Positions 48,033 through 60,809 are shown, counted from the first letter of the stretch. The stretch: DNA of 64,000 nt from Rhodeus uyekii (GCA_037043235.1 JAWRVZ010000104.1:1967458-2031457), one strand, 5' to 3'. A program made the numbers and translations. The notes: generated by a model from the sequence alone, not told the origin.

Positions 48033-51000
48033 GAGCCCCCCCCCTGCGAACGGCTCCTGACGTGAGGAGGCAAACGGCGCCGGGGTCTTCCACGGGGCCG
48101 GGGGGCCGGTTTCTCCGGATGCGTCCTGTGGAACTCCTCCGTGAGTGTGGAGTCCAGGATGTCATCTCTGTTGACCCAGGATCGCTCCTCCGGACCGTAA
48201 CCCTCCCAGTCCACCAGATACTGTAAAGTATTGCCCCGGCGTCTGGAATCGAGCAACTCGTGAACTTGATACACCTCCTCACCGTCGACCAGAATGGGTT
48301 GAGGGGGTTGCTCCTCGGCTCCGCTCTCCAACTCCCCTCCCGGATCAGCAGCAGGTTTCAGAAGTGAAACATGGAATGTGGGAGAAATGCGGTAATTAGT
48401 AGGCAACTTTAAACGAAAGGACACTGGAGTAATTTGTTTCGCAATCTTGAAAGGACCCACATACCTAGGGTTGAGTTTACGGCAGGGAAGTTTGAGACGG
48501 AGGTCTCTTGTGGATAGCCAAACCCATTGTCCGGGAGTGTACTCTGGACCTGGGCGCCGGTGACGATTGGCTTGTTGTGTCAGTCTACGTACTGCATGTA
48601 AGAGGTGGGTGTGTGCTCGATTCCAGGTCTCCTCACTTCGCTGAAGCCACTCATTGACTGAGGGTAGGGCAGTAGGCTCACCGGACCAGGGGAACAAAGG
48701 TGGTTGGTAGCCTAAGACACATTTGAACGGAGTTAAACCGGTGGCAGGTTTCCGAAGAGAGTTCTGAGCATATTCTGCCCACATTAGATATCGGCTCCAG
48801 TCAGACTGATTTTGTTGGCAGTAAGTTCTGAGGAAACGTGTGAGTTCCTGGTTGAGGCGTTCTGTCTGGCCATTGGATTGTGGGTGGTATCCAGAGGTAA
48901 GGCTAATGTTCACATTGAGCTGCTGAAAGAAGGCTGACCATACTCTGGAGGTGAACTGAGGGCCTCTGTCAGAAACGATATCTTCGGGCAGTCCATAGAA
49001 ACGAAAAACAAAATTACATAATGCTTCAGCTGTCTCGAATGCAGTGGGGAGTTTGGGTAGTGGTATGAGGCGACAGGCTTTAGAAAAACGATCAACAACG
49101 GTCAGGATAGTGGTGTAGCCCCGGGAACTGGGAAGGTCAGTGATGAAATCAATGGCGATATGAGACCAAGGCCGCTGAGGGACGGGTAGAGGCTGCAGTA
49201 AGCCAGCTGGCATCTGTCGAGGGGTTTTGGATGTATTGCAAAGGGTACAGTTCTTCACAAACTTTGAGGTGTCTAGAGACATTGTGGGCCACCAGAATTT
49301 ATTTGTGAGGAGATGGTAAGTTGCAGTGATTCCGGGGTGTCCTGAACTGGGAGTGGCATGTACTTGATATAGGAGTTTCTCGCGCAAAGGTTCAGGAACG
49401 AATGTGAGGTTGTGTGGACAATCTGATGGTGGGGGACTCTGGAGATTGAGTTGAGTGATCTCGGTCATGATGTCCCATTGTACAGGTGCAACCAGCAGGG
49501 TTTCAGGAATTATATTTTCCTCAGTCTCCTCAGAAATTGGGTCCTCAAGTTGGCGAGACAGTGCATCAGCTTTGGTATTCTTGGTTCCAGGTCTGTAAGT
49601 AACAATGAAATTAAATCGCGTGAAGAACAGAGACCATCTTGCCTGACGAGGATTTAGTCGCTTCGCTGAACGTAGATACTCCAGGTTCTTATGGTCAGTG
49701 ATGACTGTGAATTGGTGTTGGGCTCCCTCCAGCCAGTGGCGCCACTCCTCTAGGGCGGCCTTCATGGCCAGGAGTTCACGGTTACCAACGTCATAGTTCC
49801 TTTCTGCTGGGGTTAGTTTTCTAGAAAAGAAAGCGCATGGGAACATTTTTGCTGGGGAACCCTGACGCTGAGAGAGAATAGCCCCTATACCTGTACTGGA
49901 AGCGTCGACCTCCACGATGAAAGGAAGACCGGGGTCGGGATGATGGAGAATGGGTGCCGAGGTAAAACGTGCCTTGAGGTCTTTAAATGCCTGTTGAGCC
50001 TCCTGTGACCAGATGAGCCGTGAGGGAGAGCGTTTGGTCATTGCGGTGAGCGGAGCCGCTACAGTGCTGAAGTTCCTGATAAAGCGTCTGTAAAAGTTAG
50101 AGAACCCCAGGAATCGCTGTAGCTCTTTCACCGTACGTGGCTGAGGCCAGTCGAGTACAGCCTTTACCTTGTGCTCGTCCATTGCCACCCCCTCTTGACT
50201 AATGATGTATCCCAGGAAGGTAGTTGATGTCTGGTGGAATTCGCACTTCTCTGCTTTTGCATACAGCTGGTACTGGATCAGGCGTTTGAGTACTGTTCTA
50301 ACATGCTGGACATGCTCCTTGAAGGAAGTGGAATAGACCAAAATGTCATCAATATATACTATAACCCATCTGTCCAGCATATCACGGAAAACGTCATTGA
50401 TGAATGACTGGAACACAGAAGGACTGTTAGCTAGGCCGAAGGGCATGACTAGATACTCATAGTGTCCTGAAGAGGTGGAGAAAGCCGTTTTCCACTCGTC
50501 GCCCTCTCTAATACGAATAAGGTTATATGCACTGCGTAGATCGAGCTTAGTGAAGTATCTGGCCTGACGTAGTTGTTCAAGTGCTGCTGGAACCAAGGGT
50601 AAAGGGTATCGAAATTTGATGGTTATGTCATTGAGACCGCGATAATCAATGCAGGGTCTTAAGCCGCCATCCTTCTTTTTAACGAAGAAGAACCCAGCTG
50701 ATGCTGGGGACGTAGAGGGTCTAATGAAGCCCTTGGCTAGTTCTTCCTCGATGTAGGACTTCATGGCCTCAGATTCGGGTTGTGACAGAGGGAAAATTCT
50801 TCCCCTAGGGGGTGTTGCTCCAGGTAGAAGTTCGATGGCGCAATCAGTGGGACGATGAGGTGGGAGTTGAGATGCTTTCTCTTTACTGAAGGCCTCAGTT
50901 AAATCACAGTATTCTGTGGGTAACTCAGGAATGACGGCGGTGCGTTCCTTGACGTTGGTGACCTGTACGGGTAGAGGAGAGATGTGAGCAAGACAGTTCC

Positions 51001-52339
51001 TCTGGCAGTCTGAACCCCACTTTACAATTTGTTCCTCCTTCCATGAGATGTGAGGATTGTGTAGACGTAGCCAGGGTAGACCAAGAATGATGGAATTATG
51101 TGGGGAGCGGATTATGTAGAACCTGATCATTTCTGTATGTAACACTCCAACCTGCATGGACACCTCCTCAGTAATGTGTGTAACTCTTCCTGCTCCAATG
51201 GGACGTCCATCTAGCGCCTCTATTGCCAGAGGAGAGCTGCAGAGAATTAGTGTGAGTTTATGCTGTTGAGCGAATTCGTATGACATGAAGTTGCCAGCTG
51301 CCCCAGAATCTAGTAAAGCTGTAGTGGAAATGTGCCGATCTTGAGTCGTTACCTTCACTGCTATTTTAAGACAAGATGGACAGTTAGACTGCTGAGATGC
51401 ACTCACCACTTCGGGTTTTGAGGATGTAGGACGGACAGGGCATGAAGTTCTCAGGTGTCCTGCTTGGCCACAGTACATGCATAAACGACACTGGATTCGT
51501 CTTTGGCGTTCTGCCGGTGTTATGCGTGTATGCCCAAGCTCCATCGGTGTGGAGCGTGTGACGGGAGTGTCAGTGAAAACAGAGCGAGTGGATCGCCGCG
51601 AGCGGATTAGATTGTCGATCTGTATTGAAAGTTCGATAAACTCACTCAATGATCTCCCCTCATCGCGACAGGCCAGCTCTGTCTGAAGGTCCTGAGATAG
51701 CCCCCTTCTGAACAACAGCTTCAAAGTGTCCTCTACCCAATTAGTTTGGGCCGCTAATGTACGAAAAGATAGCGCATACTCCGCTGCCGTCCCTCTCCCT
51801 TGTGTTAGTGTGAGCAGCTGGTCCCCAGCCGATTGACCTCCGGCTGGATGGTCAAACACTTCTTTAAAGCGCTGTAGGAAGATATGGAAGGAAGGGAATG
51901 CAGTACCATCCTCTCTCCACACTGCAGTGGCCCACTCTAAAGCTTTTCCAGTCAGCAACGAACAGACAAAAGATGTCCTGCTCAAGTCCGTGGGATATGA
52001 AGTGGGTTGCTGAGTTACAAACAATGAACACTGCAGCAGGAATCCCTTACATTTTGTCGGATCGCCATCAAATCTTTCAGGAAACGCTAGCCGTGGACTC
52101 ACGGTGGTAGATGAGAGGTGCAGCTTGTCAGCCGGGAGGGGTGTCAACGTTGTTGCAGCCTCTGGAGAGGTGGTGCGCAGACCTTGTAGTATCTTCACAA
52201 TTTCCTCTGTCAGAAAGTTCACCTGATTGAGCTGGTGTTGATGTGAGGCGAGCTGGAGGCTTCGTGCTGATAGTTCCAACGATAATTGCTTGATAGCTGC
52301 TGGATCGGTGGTTGGCGAGGTCTTCTGTAACGAGGTCAA
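47966..52339 (-). CDS. Gag-Pol polyprotein with chromodomain (Ty3/gypsy chromovirus)
   Basis: One open frame of 1457 codons encodes the capsid/nucleocapsid and enzymes for reverse transcription and integration. Order (approximate residues): gag-like region, CX2CX4HX4C zinc knuckle (~280-300), aspartic protease with DSGAAG (~343), reverse transcriptase with YIDD (~661), RNase H (Asp in VEVDAS, ~811), integrase with HHCC zinc region (~1000-1025) and D,D,E residues (~1064, ~1123, ~1157), and a C-terminal chromodomain (~1343-1395), which in chromoviruses directs integration to marked chromatin. No internal stop or frameshift separates gag and pol. The listed start is a TTG inside the 5' LTR end; the first in-frame ATG is near residue 266, so the true start is unclear. 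The last ~22 codons lie in the 3' LTR. Confidence 0.95.
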   Translation of the reverse strand: MTSLQKTSPTTDPAAIKQLSLELSARSLQLASHQHQLNQVNFLTEEIVKILQGLRTTSPEAATTLTPLPADKLHLSSTTVSPRLAFPERFDGDPTKCKGFLLQCSLFVTQQPTSYPTDLSRTSFVCSLLTGKALEWATAVWREDGTAFPSFHIFLQRFKEVFDHPAGGQSAGDQLLTLTQGRGTAAEYALSFRTLAAQTNWVEDTLKLLFRRGLSQDLQTELACRDEGRSLSEFIELSIQIDNLIRSRRSTRSVFTDTPVTRSTPMELGHTRITPAERQRRIQCRLCMYCGQAGHLRTSCPVRPTSSKPEVVSASQQSNCPSCLKIAVKVTTQDRHISTTALLDSGAAGNFMSYEFAQQHKLTLILCSSPLAIEALDGRPIGAGRVTHITEEVSMQVGVLHTEMIRFYIIRSPHNSIILGLPWLRLHNPHISWKEEQIVKWGSDCQRNCLAHISPLPVQVTNVKERTAVIPELPTEYCDLTEAFSKEKASQLPPHRPTDCAIELLPGATPPRGRIFPLSQPESEAMKSYIEEELAKGFIRPSTSPASAGFFFVKKKDGGLRPCIDYRGLNDITIKFRYPLPLVPAALEQLRQARYFTKLDLRSAYNLIRIREGDEWKTAFSTSSGHYEYLVMPFGLANSPSVFQSFINDVFRDMLDRWVIVYIDDILVYSTSFKEHVQHVRTVLKRLIQYQLYAKAEKCEFHQTSTTFLGYIISQEGVAMDEHKVKAVLDWPQPRTVKELQRFLGFSNFYRRFIRNFSTVAAPLTAMTKRSPSRLIWSQEAQQAFKDLKARFTSAPILHHPDPGLPFIVEVDASSTGIGAILSQRQGSPAKMFPCAFFSRKLTPAERNYDVGNRELLAMKAALEEWRHWLEGAQHQFTVITDHKNLEYLRSAKRLNPRQARWSLFFTRFNFIVTYRPGTKNTKADALSRQLEDPISEETEENIIPETLLVAPVQWDIMTEITQLNLQSPPPSDCPHNLTFVPEPLREKLLYQVHATPSSGHPGITATYHLLTNKFWWPTMSLDTSKFVKNCTLCNTSKTPRQMPAGLLQPLPVPQRPWSHIAIDFITDLPSSRGYTTILTVVDRFSKACRLIPLPKLPTAFETAEALCNFVFRFYGLPEDIVSDRGPQFTSRVWSAFFQQLNVNISLTSGYHPQSNGQTERLNQELTRFLRTYCQQNQSDWSRYLMWAEYAQNSLRKPATGLTPFKCVLGYQPPLFPWSGEPTALPSVNEWLQRSEETWNRAHTHLLHAVRRLTQQANRHRRPGPEYTPGQWVWLSTRDLRLKLPCRKLNPRYVGPFKIAKQITPVSFRLKLPTNYRISPTFHVSLLKPAADPGGELESGAEEQPPQPILVDGEEVYQVHELLDSRRRGNTLQYLVDWEGYGPEERSWVNRDDILDSTLTEEFHRTHPEKPAPRPRGRPRRRLPPHVRSRSQGGGSVTGEAPSPPPPDHQRELSPEY
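52315..52324 (-). other. Primer-binding site, self-complementary type
   Basis: In the element's sense this reads AAGACCTCGC, one nucleotide after the LTR terminus. It lacks the TGG that begins tRNA-primed sites. It is exactly complementary to GCGAGGTCTT in the LTR (52429-52420), about 30 nt after the TATA box. This geometry fits self-priming as known for Tf1-type chromoviruses. Confidence 0.75.
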
Positions 52340-52602
52340 GTAACAGGGTACAGTCCAAGGTCAGAATCAGGTTAACAGACAAAAGGATAAACGCTCAGAA
52401 ATGATCACAACTGTAAATCAAGACCTCGCAAGGTGGTGTGAGTGTGCTGTGTTTATATAGGGTGAGTAACGAGCTGCAGTGTGCTCGCAATCAGTCTCAG
52501 GCGCAAGTGTCAGTGGGAAATGTAGTCCAAGGCGATTAGTATTCTGGTGAGAGCTCCCTCTGGTGGTCAGGAGGAGGTGGAGAGGGAGCCTCACCCGTAA
52601 CA
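52326..52602 (-). repeat. 5' LTR with ~160-bp internal deletion
   Basis: A 277-bp version of the LTR. It keeps the terminal 10 bp (TGTAACGAGG on the + strand) and then jumps to sequence equivalent to 47766 in the other LTR. The missing part (47606-47765) includes the poly(A) signal. The remaining 267 bp match the 3' LTR without a difference that I could find. Confidence 0.93.
52452..52459 (-). promoter_or_regulatory. TATA box of the retrotransposon 5' LTR
   Basis: Minus-strand TATATAAA, preceded by CCC. The sequence 30 nt downstream is GCGAGGTCTT (52429-52420), which is taken as the approximate RNA start. The 3' LTR has the same box at 47882-47889. Confidence 0.7.
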
Positions 52603-53571
52603 AGAATAAGCCCACCCAATCAGAACAAAAAATACAGCTATTTACAGTGTAATCTGCATGCATAAGTGCAAAAATATACCAAAAGTTAGCAATTAACACG
52701 TTATTGCGTCATACAGTACCTGGTTATGATACAGTGTTTTTCCTAGCTAAACATTGCTAAACACATTTTTTTGAGCTACATAAAGAGAGGTCAAACCAGT
52801 CACAATCCATACAATTTTTAGTATTATGTTTATTATTATCACCACTGAAAGCAAATATTGCACTGTGTGAAATAAATGACCAAAAACAAGCAAGAAAATA
52901 TGAAATGGTCCAAATGTATTTTGACACAATGTTTAACGACACTGACTTGCGCAACTTAGTTAAAAAACTAAGCAAATTATTTAACATTAGACCGCTAAAA
53001 TGTTGCCCTAAGCCCAGTTTTGCTGTAATGCGAATTCTCTTTTTAAGAAAAAGCTTAATGTATTGGTTTTCTTGAAATGGAAGTGCTGATCTAGAATCTA
53101 CTACTATCCCACTGAACATGATCTCTTGGAGTTGAACCTGGGACGACAGTCGTATTCGAGTTTCTTCATACCGATGCAACAAAGCTTGTTGAAAGAGAAA
53201 AATAAATATATCCAGATCCTTTAAAAGCTTTTGGAGGAGAATTCGGCATCTGATGGAAGCAACCCTTTCAGGACTGTATCAGGTATCCGAGTGTCAGGGA
53301 AAATAAAGTCCAGGTGAATGTAGTGAGGTAATTCTGAGTCCCTAATGCAGAAAGACAGACAGGAAGGGATACGGTGTCAAAAGCAACCATCTGACAAGTT
53401 GTAGGACAAAAGGTTGAGTGTATCAACTAACGGGGAGAAAAATTGAGGTCTCGATTTATTTCCTTTTTCGCCCTGTTGTGGAGGAAGACAAGCAGGGATT
53501 CATATCACCATTTTGATTGAGTCATTTTAACTTTCTGTCTTTTTCCAACAGCCAAAATTAATACTTTCATA

Positions 53572-53572
53572 T

Positions 53573-53609
<37 letters not shown>
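53572..53609. repeat. (CT)n microsatellite
   Basis: Run of TCTCTC units, about 38 bp. Confidence 0.9.
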
Positions 53610-53613
<4 letters not shown>

Positions 53614-54074
53614 GCACGTCTCTTTTAGTGGGCGTATGGCTGTTGAAGAGGGAACTGTACTTTGATAATTCAAGTCTGTAATAAGCAGACGAGTAGGTGG
53701 GAACATATAGACTCCCACAGTTCACTTGTTTGCAGGTAGTCTCCAGTGCCAGGGTTCAATTGTTTGGTTCAAACCAGAATTCAATTCCACCCCCTCATAT
53801 TCTAGTCTTCACCTTCACATTTCAGTATTTGAATATTAACCATGTTTCGTTTGCGTCATCAGCATGATTAGTATAGTTAGGCAATGACTTGGGAACAGAA
53901 AGCACCATATACAGTCGGATAGTGACTCGCAGATTAAGGGGGAGTGGTTGAAAATAAGAGACCTCGAGGATGTCATCAGAAATAAGAATAGTTTGAGGAA
54001 CTGCGCAAATTGTTATATTTTGATGAAAGATTATGAAGCTAAAAATTGTAGGAATATGAGACCAAGAATATATG

Positions 54075-54397
54075 TGTCACGTAATGGTGCTGGTGTGCGA
54101 TGTGGAGAAGGAGAACTTGGATCATACGAAACTGCATATACTCGGCTTAATTTACAACTGAAAAACAGAACACTTGAACTAGAACTGAAAACGCCACTCA
54201 TATAGTGTGCACACGGAAGTATCAAAGGCAAACATCCACACACACGGCTAAGCAACGTTAATAACTGACAAAGACAAGGGAACACAGGAGGGTATAAATT
54301 CACACGAGGCAAATAGGAAACAGCTGACAGGACTTTAGGACCTGGAAGATGCATAAAGGGACCTGGAAGGGAACAATGACAAGACAGGACCGTGACA
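54075..54397 (-). mobile_element. Small solo LTR, 323 bp
   Basis: Bounded by TGTCACG and CGTGACA with a perfect 5-bp duplication ATATG (54070-54074 and 54398-54402). The ends are nearly symmetric. The minus orientation is preferred because TGTCACGGTCCTGTCTTGTC resembles the start of fish gypsy LTRs. Confidence 0.8.
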
Positions 54398-57300
54398 ATA
54401 TGTTCTGAAAGTAATTATGGTCAATATTGATTTCATTTACACTTCAGTTCAGTTTGAACTGAACTTCTCTTGAGATACACGTCTTTCATTCATTAGATTA
54501 ACAACAACCACAAGTTATTGATGTAACATCCACAATTAGCCAACAAAATCGATTCGGTTAACAGATTTGAACATTTCTGAATTTATTTCTTGCAGCTGTC
54601 TCATTCAACATATTTATATTATTGATAATTCAATGAGGCTAAATAACATTGATTAAACAATATGGTTTATTGATTTGTATAAGATGGAGGGTAACTTTTG
54701 GGATAGAGTGAAACATGGCGCTATGCTCTTTAAAATGTCAAATGGATTTTTCTTCCGATCAAAACTCTCACCTGAAAACATAAGCTGTTTATAATCTTCC
54801 CCTCTCCTGAAATATGAAAATGACTCTCAATTATGTAGTTCACACAGAACCACAAGAGAGCTAAAGACATTTTCTAGAATGTGTTTATCTTGTCGCTAAT
54901 GCAATGCTGCTAATAGCATCTCTAACCACTACAGGTAGAAAAAGGTTTTTTGTTTACATGAAAATGGCATTTGGGTCAGCTTACTTATCATAATGTTTCT
55001 GAAATGAGTGAAAATAGTAATGTTTGAAGCAAAGGACTGCTTAGTAATAATTACAGTTTAGCATTTGCGTGTATGCTAATGTGTCACTGTTCATATGCAA
55101 AACTAGTAGTAGCTTTCTAAGCATGATGTTTTGTTTGTTATTTTCAAGCTTAATTTCATAAAACACCATGTCCTCGCAGAAAATTAAAGCAACAAAACTG
55201 GCCTCTTGTTTGTTTTTCTGTCATGTTGTGCTGACTAGTCCACAGTGAAATCTCATTTGCTCGAAACTCCATTCAAATAGCTGTATTTTAATCAAATACA
55301 TTATCTTGCACTGCATTTTGCTATTTGTACCTCTTTTCTTCATTATACACAACCGACTGGCATCGTACACAGCCAATGCCATGCTTTTAGCATGCCGCTA
55401 GCAACATAAAATGTATGCCACTTAATTTAAGGCAAATCTGGTCTTAAAGACAAGTCAGTCTGGCTAGGAAACAGTGTAAACGTATTAGCATATGCTAACA
55501 CATGGCAATAAACCATGTGCAACTAGCCACAGTTCCAATCATAAAAAGCTCATGATAATCCATTTATTTGTCAGATAAAAAATTGAATTCGCTTATGAAT
55601 TGCATCGAGAACTTGCTAAAATTAAAAGTAGTGACTGCTGCTGTGTAATAGAGAGTGAAAAATGGATGGGGATAAAAAAAATAGCGGGCTGAAACACTTG
55701 ACGCCCATCTGAGAGGGGGCGGAGGTGAAGTGTTACGAAGCATCAAACTCCCACTCACCGCATATAGATGGGATTTAACCAGAGCAGAAGTGATGGCAGC
55801 CGTTGTGGCCACATATCAGCTTTTAATTTAAAGCTGGGCCTTCAACCAGTAATTTCATTAAAATGAGTCCAAGAGCGGAGTTGAACTCAGCCGTAACTAT
55901 CTCACATCATCACTCAAACCTGCAGAAACACTCTCTCCTCCGTGATGTACGACCCCTCTCGTCAGATCGATCATCTCTCTGGTTTTCTGTCTCCTGCCTA
56001 AAACCTCTGCCTCTCAGCTCAGATCAAATCCAACTAATGGCTTCACACCGCCATCCTTTATAAATGCACACCTCTGGCATTCTTTCCCATCCCTTTTTTT
56101 TCTTCTTTCTTTCCATGTTCCCTGTTTTAAGGTGAAGGGCACATCATTCATGAATCAAAGTGTCACCTGTCTGTGACAGACGTAAATCAGGAAAGCTTGA
56201 TTTAGTGCTAAATTGAGCAAGCGTTCAGGATTAGGTGAGTAAATGTTGACAAGACTGAATCATATGTCGTCAGAATGTGTGATGGATGTAAAGGATTATG
56301 GGTAGATTTATGACGTTCGTATATAAATGCATTTGTTTAAAGGAATAGTTCAACCAAAGTCACCATTCCTTCTCCAGATGGGTCCAAGATTTAATTTTTA
56401 TACAAATATTTCATGATAGTTCATGTTGTTCATTGTTGTTAACTAATTTAGAGTGTACCAATATTTTATGCTGATATTTATTTGAAACATACTATATTTG
56501 TTGTATTATTTTTTATTGTGAATATTAGTCGTTAATTAATAATTATTGCAATTAACGCAAAAATTGCAGTTGTTTTGTTGCTATTTGAGGAAATGGATCA
56601 ACATTTTCTTCAGTGTTTGTTCTGAGAGCGACATTTGAATGAGCTGTCCTATTGTAAAAGTTCAAAGACGTAGAAAAGAATGGACAATGTTTAACATCAA
56701 AATTCTGTCTTCTAGCAACCAATGAGATTAAATGGAGAGAAAATTGAGACCAAAAATTAAATTCTTTCAGATTTGCCAAGAGATCAAGAAGAAAAAGGCC
56801 CAATAATCTCAAATAAAAAAGAATAAAGAAATAAAGAAATTTAAACTGAAATTTCTCAAAATATACTCAGATTTCAATTCAGACTCAAATATGTCTCAAT
56901 TAGGGATGAGCGAGGACAGCATTATCTGTATCTGTATCTGTTTACCATATGAATTATCTGTTTCTGTACTCAGACTGGGCGGGGCCTAACCCGGAATTGG
57001 GCGGGGCTTTAACCGGTATGTTATTTTTTATCATGCAATTGATATGGGTTGATCAGAAATTGTTATATTTATTGCTGATTAGAAAACTATTTACATGACA
57101 GCATCAGCATTGAGCTTCCGATCAATGGTTTTGATCACGATAACAAACAAACTATACACAGAGTTTTTCAACAATGAATACAACACATGCGGTTGAAAAT
57201 TATGAAGAAATCATTATTTTTAATCATTATTTTTTGCGTGAAGTCAAAAAACTGGTTAGAGCCAGCAGAAGGTTAAAGAAAGAAAGAAAAAATCTCCGAC

Positions 57301-58317
57301 AGACAGACGCAACGTTATTCGCATTTTACCAAGCACCATGTCTGAACAAACCCCAGGTTTACCAGAACTCTACTGGTTAATAAGTAAGTACTACAAACAA
57401 ACGGAAATAAAAAAACAAACCTGAAGCTGAAGAAACCCTAAACGTTAACGGAAAAGACCTGCAAACCTGAGTGACTGAGGGAGAGACAAAGAGAAGAGAG
57501 CTGGTCTCTTCTCAGTGTTCTGTGTGTGAATGAGCAGAGCGGCACAGCACAGAAAATCTGTATGTATAGGGGAGGGGCGCTGTGACTAGCCTATCACAGA
57601 ACGCAGACACAGTCAGCTACCCAATACCTTTAGCAAATGTTTCTGCCAAAGAAAAAAAAAAAACAATTCATCAGGCAGCCGTTCTTATCAACAAGGGTGT
57701 TTTGATGGTCTTTTACCCTTTAAAACGCATTCGGTTCTGTGCTTCGACATATGCTGACTCGTTCAAACTGAGATATGTTTCAGCAGAGCAGGTGGAAGAG
57801 GGGTAGAACATAACCCAATGTGTCATTGAAAAAAGAGACAAACATCTGTCACAGTGCTATCTCAGCTCTAAAACGCCTTTCCGTCTCTGCCTCACACTCA
57901 CATATAATAGAGAGCAGGGATAGGGCACACTAAACTACTTTATAAACACACCCGAAAACAAACCTGTCAGGTTGCTCCCGGGACCATATACATTTATAAA
58001 GAGACAAGTACAAAAGAGAAGAGAAAAAAAAGGTAAAATCTTTGAGAAAGGAAACAATGTGGGGGTGATGCAGTGTGTCAGTTTCTACATTCGTGAGCAA
58101 ATGTCTTCAGCTAATGGTGGAATTGTATTTTAAAGTACATATTTATATTTTCTGAAGAAAACAACTGTGCAAAACTCATTTCCACTATGTTGCTGATGTT
58201 GCTCTATGGCAGCTAATGGGTTTTGACTGGTCGCTATAGGCCTTTGCTAGATGTCTGCTAGGATATCGCACTTTAGTGGTCTAAGCCTGAACATCTTATC
58301 ACCAAATCTCTATTATG

Positions 58318-58915
58318 AGATCAGAGTTAGACAGAAAAGTTAATTGTGACTTTATATCTCACAATTATGACTTTAGAAAGTATCTCATAATTGGACTTTA
58401 TAGCTCGCAATATGACTTTATATTTCACAGATGGAGATTTATATCACATTATGAGATTTAATATCATGCTGTGTCTTTATATCGCTCAATTATGACTTTA
58501 TTTCTCCCCTTATAACTTTATATCTCACAATTATGTCTTTTCATCTGACATTAATGACTTTATATCTCATAACATGACTTTATCTCACTATTGTGACGTT
58601 ATTTATCCCAGTATTACATTTCTAAATATTGACTTTATACCACAAAATATGACTCTCAAAATCTCTATAGCTCACAATGTGACATTATGTATAACAATAT
58701 GACTTCTCGTTATATATATTGCATATATTACTTTATATATACGTTATACATCTCACTATTTATAATATCTCGTAAAATGTCTGTATTGCTAAAATGATTC
58801 CTATATTTATGACTATATATCTTATGACTACTTTATATCTCATAATATGACCTCTCTCTCAATGAGGTCTCAATATTGTGCCTTTTTCTCCTAATAAGAC
58901 TTTATATCTCATGAT
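58318..58915. repeat. Field of ~20-bp degenerate repeats
   Basis: Many variants of 'TGACTTTATATCTCACAATA' are spaced 18-24 bp apart over about 600 bp. A short field of the same unit lies in a cntnap intron (7988-8132). Confidence 0.8.
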
Positions 58916-60315
58916 ATCCAAAAATTAATAATTTGGTTTTACTTACAGTACTTACATAGGTCCCTCCTTCAATGTACGTCTAATATTTTTCAGTTATTTT
59001 ATTGTCTGTCAGGCAAAAAGTCTGATCACTTAGAAAAGTTAACATGCTTAACTGTGGGAGGGGGAAACTCAGTAAATGTTTGCACTTGAGAATGAACAAT
59101 TGCAATTAGCACCACTAATGAATCACTTTCCTCATTTGGATTTTCGTCATTTGCCCTCGGCCAACTTGCTAAAACTGCACAAAGCACGATTCCAGTACAT
59201 GGGAGAGGTCAGCTTTCTGTTGATTAATGCTGAAGGTCTCTGAGATTTTACCAAGACCTGTATTTTGTTGATCCTGGAACAGCATTCCTGCTGGAAAATG
59301 TATTCCTAACCCCTTAAAACTAACCCTACTCATAACTTATCCATAATATCAGAAAGACATGATAACAACACTGATGTGGAAGCACTTAACCCTTGTTGTA
59401 AGCCTAAACATGATAGAAACTGTAAACTTGACCCTGAAATTTGAATACAGGAATGTTGCACTTGATGGCATGATGTAATTTCACACAAGGAAAACGTCAG
59501 TAAATCTTAGGCTATGCGATAAATCCGGTACACAAATGTGTCAAACAAGTCGTGGATAAAGATATGAAAATAGTAATAGGAATTTTAGTATTCCCATAGC
59601 TTAACATGAATAAATTAGCACGTTTAAACGGAAGTGTGAACAAGACCAGCTGCTCATTTTCAAGTAAAACTTGAAAAGCTACGTGATTGATTAAAACACA
59701 CTTGTTTCGTTCCATAAAAGGTGGTTTTCTGGCTGTATCAAGAAACTTTAAGAAAAACACTATCATCTAAAATAACACTGTTGATTATGTGCACTTTTAA
59801 AGTATCAACGTGACATTTAATAATGCCATGAGGTATGAGGACAGTATGAGGCCAGACCTCTTAATATTTCTGGACAAGTCGATACATCATTAGTGTTCGG
59901 CATTAGAAGGTGTTTTCGAAGTCTTCCCAACTCTGCCCTGCTGGTTGCCCGGCAACCCCGTGAGATTTCTGAATTTGGCTATTCGGTGGTTGAGGCACCT
60001 GAGAGAATCAACAGCCTTCAGGGCCGGTCTACTAGCCACCAGCCTCGTGTCGTCTCATTATCTCTCTCTCTCTAACCTGCTATTCGCACTTATTTCCATG
60101 TGCAATATTATGTCCCTGAGGACATGTTAGGGCAAATATAACTGAAATATGATAGGCACATTGTTTTCGAAAACTGTTACTTATCTTGACGTCTTTTAGC
60201 ATATGTTACAAAACACCTTTTAATTAACTTTTGTTTAGAAATGATAGTGTCAAATTTTAATTCAGTTCAGTTTTGGATAGAAAAACAAAACATTGCTAGT
60301 AGGCCGACTTAACTA

Positions 60316-60454
<139 letters not shown>

Positions 60455-60764
60455 CTATATTGAAAAACAGGTCTTTTGAGGAAATATGAAAGTCTGACTC
60501 TTCAGGATTCACCAAGAATGATTTACAGCCAAAACATTTTTTTTTATTTGAATGTACTATATGCCTTGCTTTTAGTGGCAGAACAATTCTGCAAAGAAAT
60601 TATACAAACACAATCGACAAGGTGTAATTTTTAAAATCCCTGAGATCCTTGCAGGCCAAATCCCTGACAAATCAGGGATCTTTTTGAACTGATTCAACCG
60701 ATTCAATGAGAGGGTCTAATTTCAACATAATGTTAGCATTAGCATTCATATTAGCATTGAATTG

Positions 60765-60767
<3 letters not shown>

Positions 60768-60805
<38 letters not shown>
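60768..60805. repeat. (CT)n microsatellite
   Basis: About 38 bp of CT units, followed by a short TATATA run. Confidence 0.93.

Positions 60806-60809
<4 letters not shown>

Larger units (their letters stand above)
47596..52602 (-). mobile_element. Chromodomain Ty3/gypsy LTR retrotransposon, nearly complete
   Basis: The element is read on the minus strand and flanked by a perfect 5-bp duplication AGAAT (47591-47595 and 52603-52607). Order in its own sense: 5' LTR (52602-52326), primer-binding site (52324-52315), gag-pol frame, purine tract (~48033-48043) and 3' LTR (48032-47596). The LTRs are identical over the 267 bp they share, which indicates a recent insertion. The 5' LTR lacks ~160 bp present in the 3' LTR. 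Confidence 0.95.
52608..58317. other. Intergenic DNA without recognisable genes
   Basis: No host gene found. It contains a (CT)n tract, a small solo LTR (54075-54397) and, from about 56905, text (GGGATGAGCGAGGACAG, repeated ATCTGT) that resembles a dispersed fish repeat with unclear limits. The remainder is AT-rich and unrecognised. Confidence 0.5.

Noticed and set aside
47848..48282. Second open frame overlapping the end of Gag-Pol
   Set aside because: It is a shadow frame through the LTR and the chromodomain region with no recognisable domain.
57174..57380. 68-codon frame rich in Lys/Arg
   Set aside because: No domain, splice context or conserved motif seen; it lies in repeat-like intergenic DNA.
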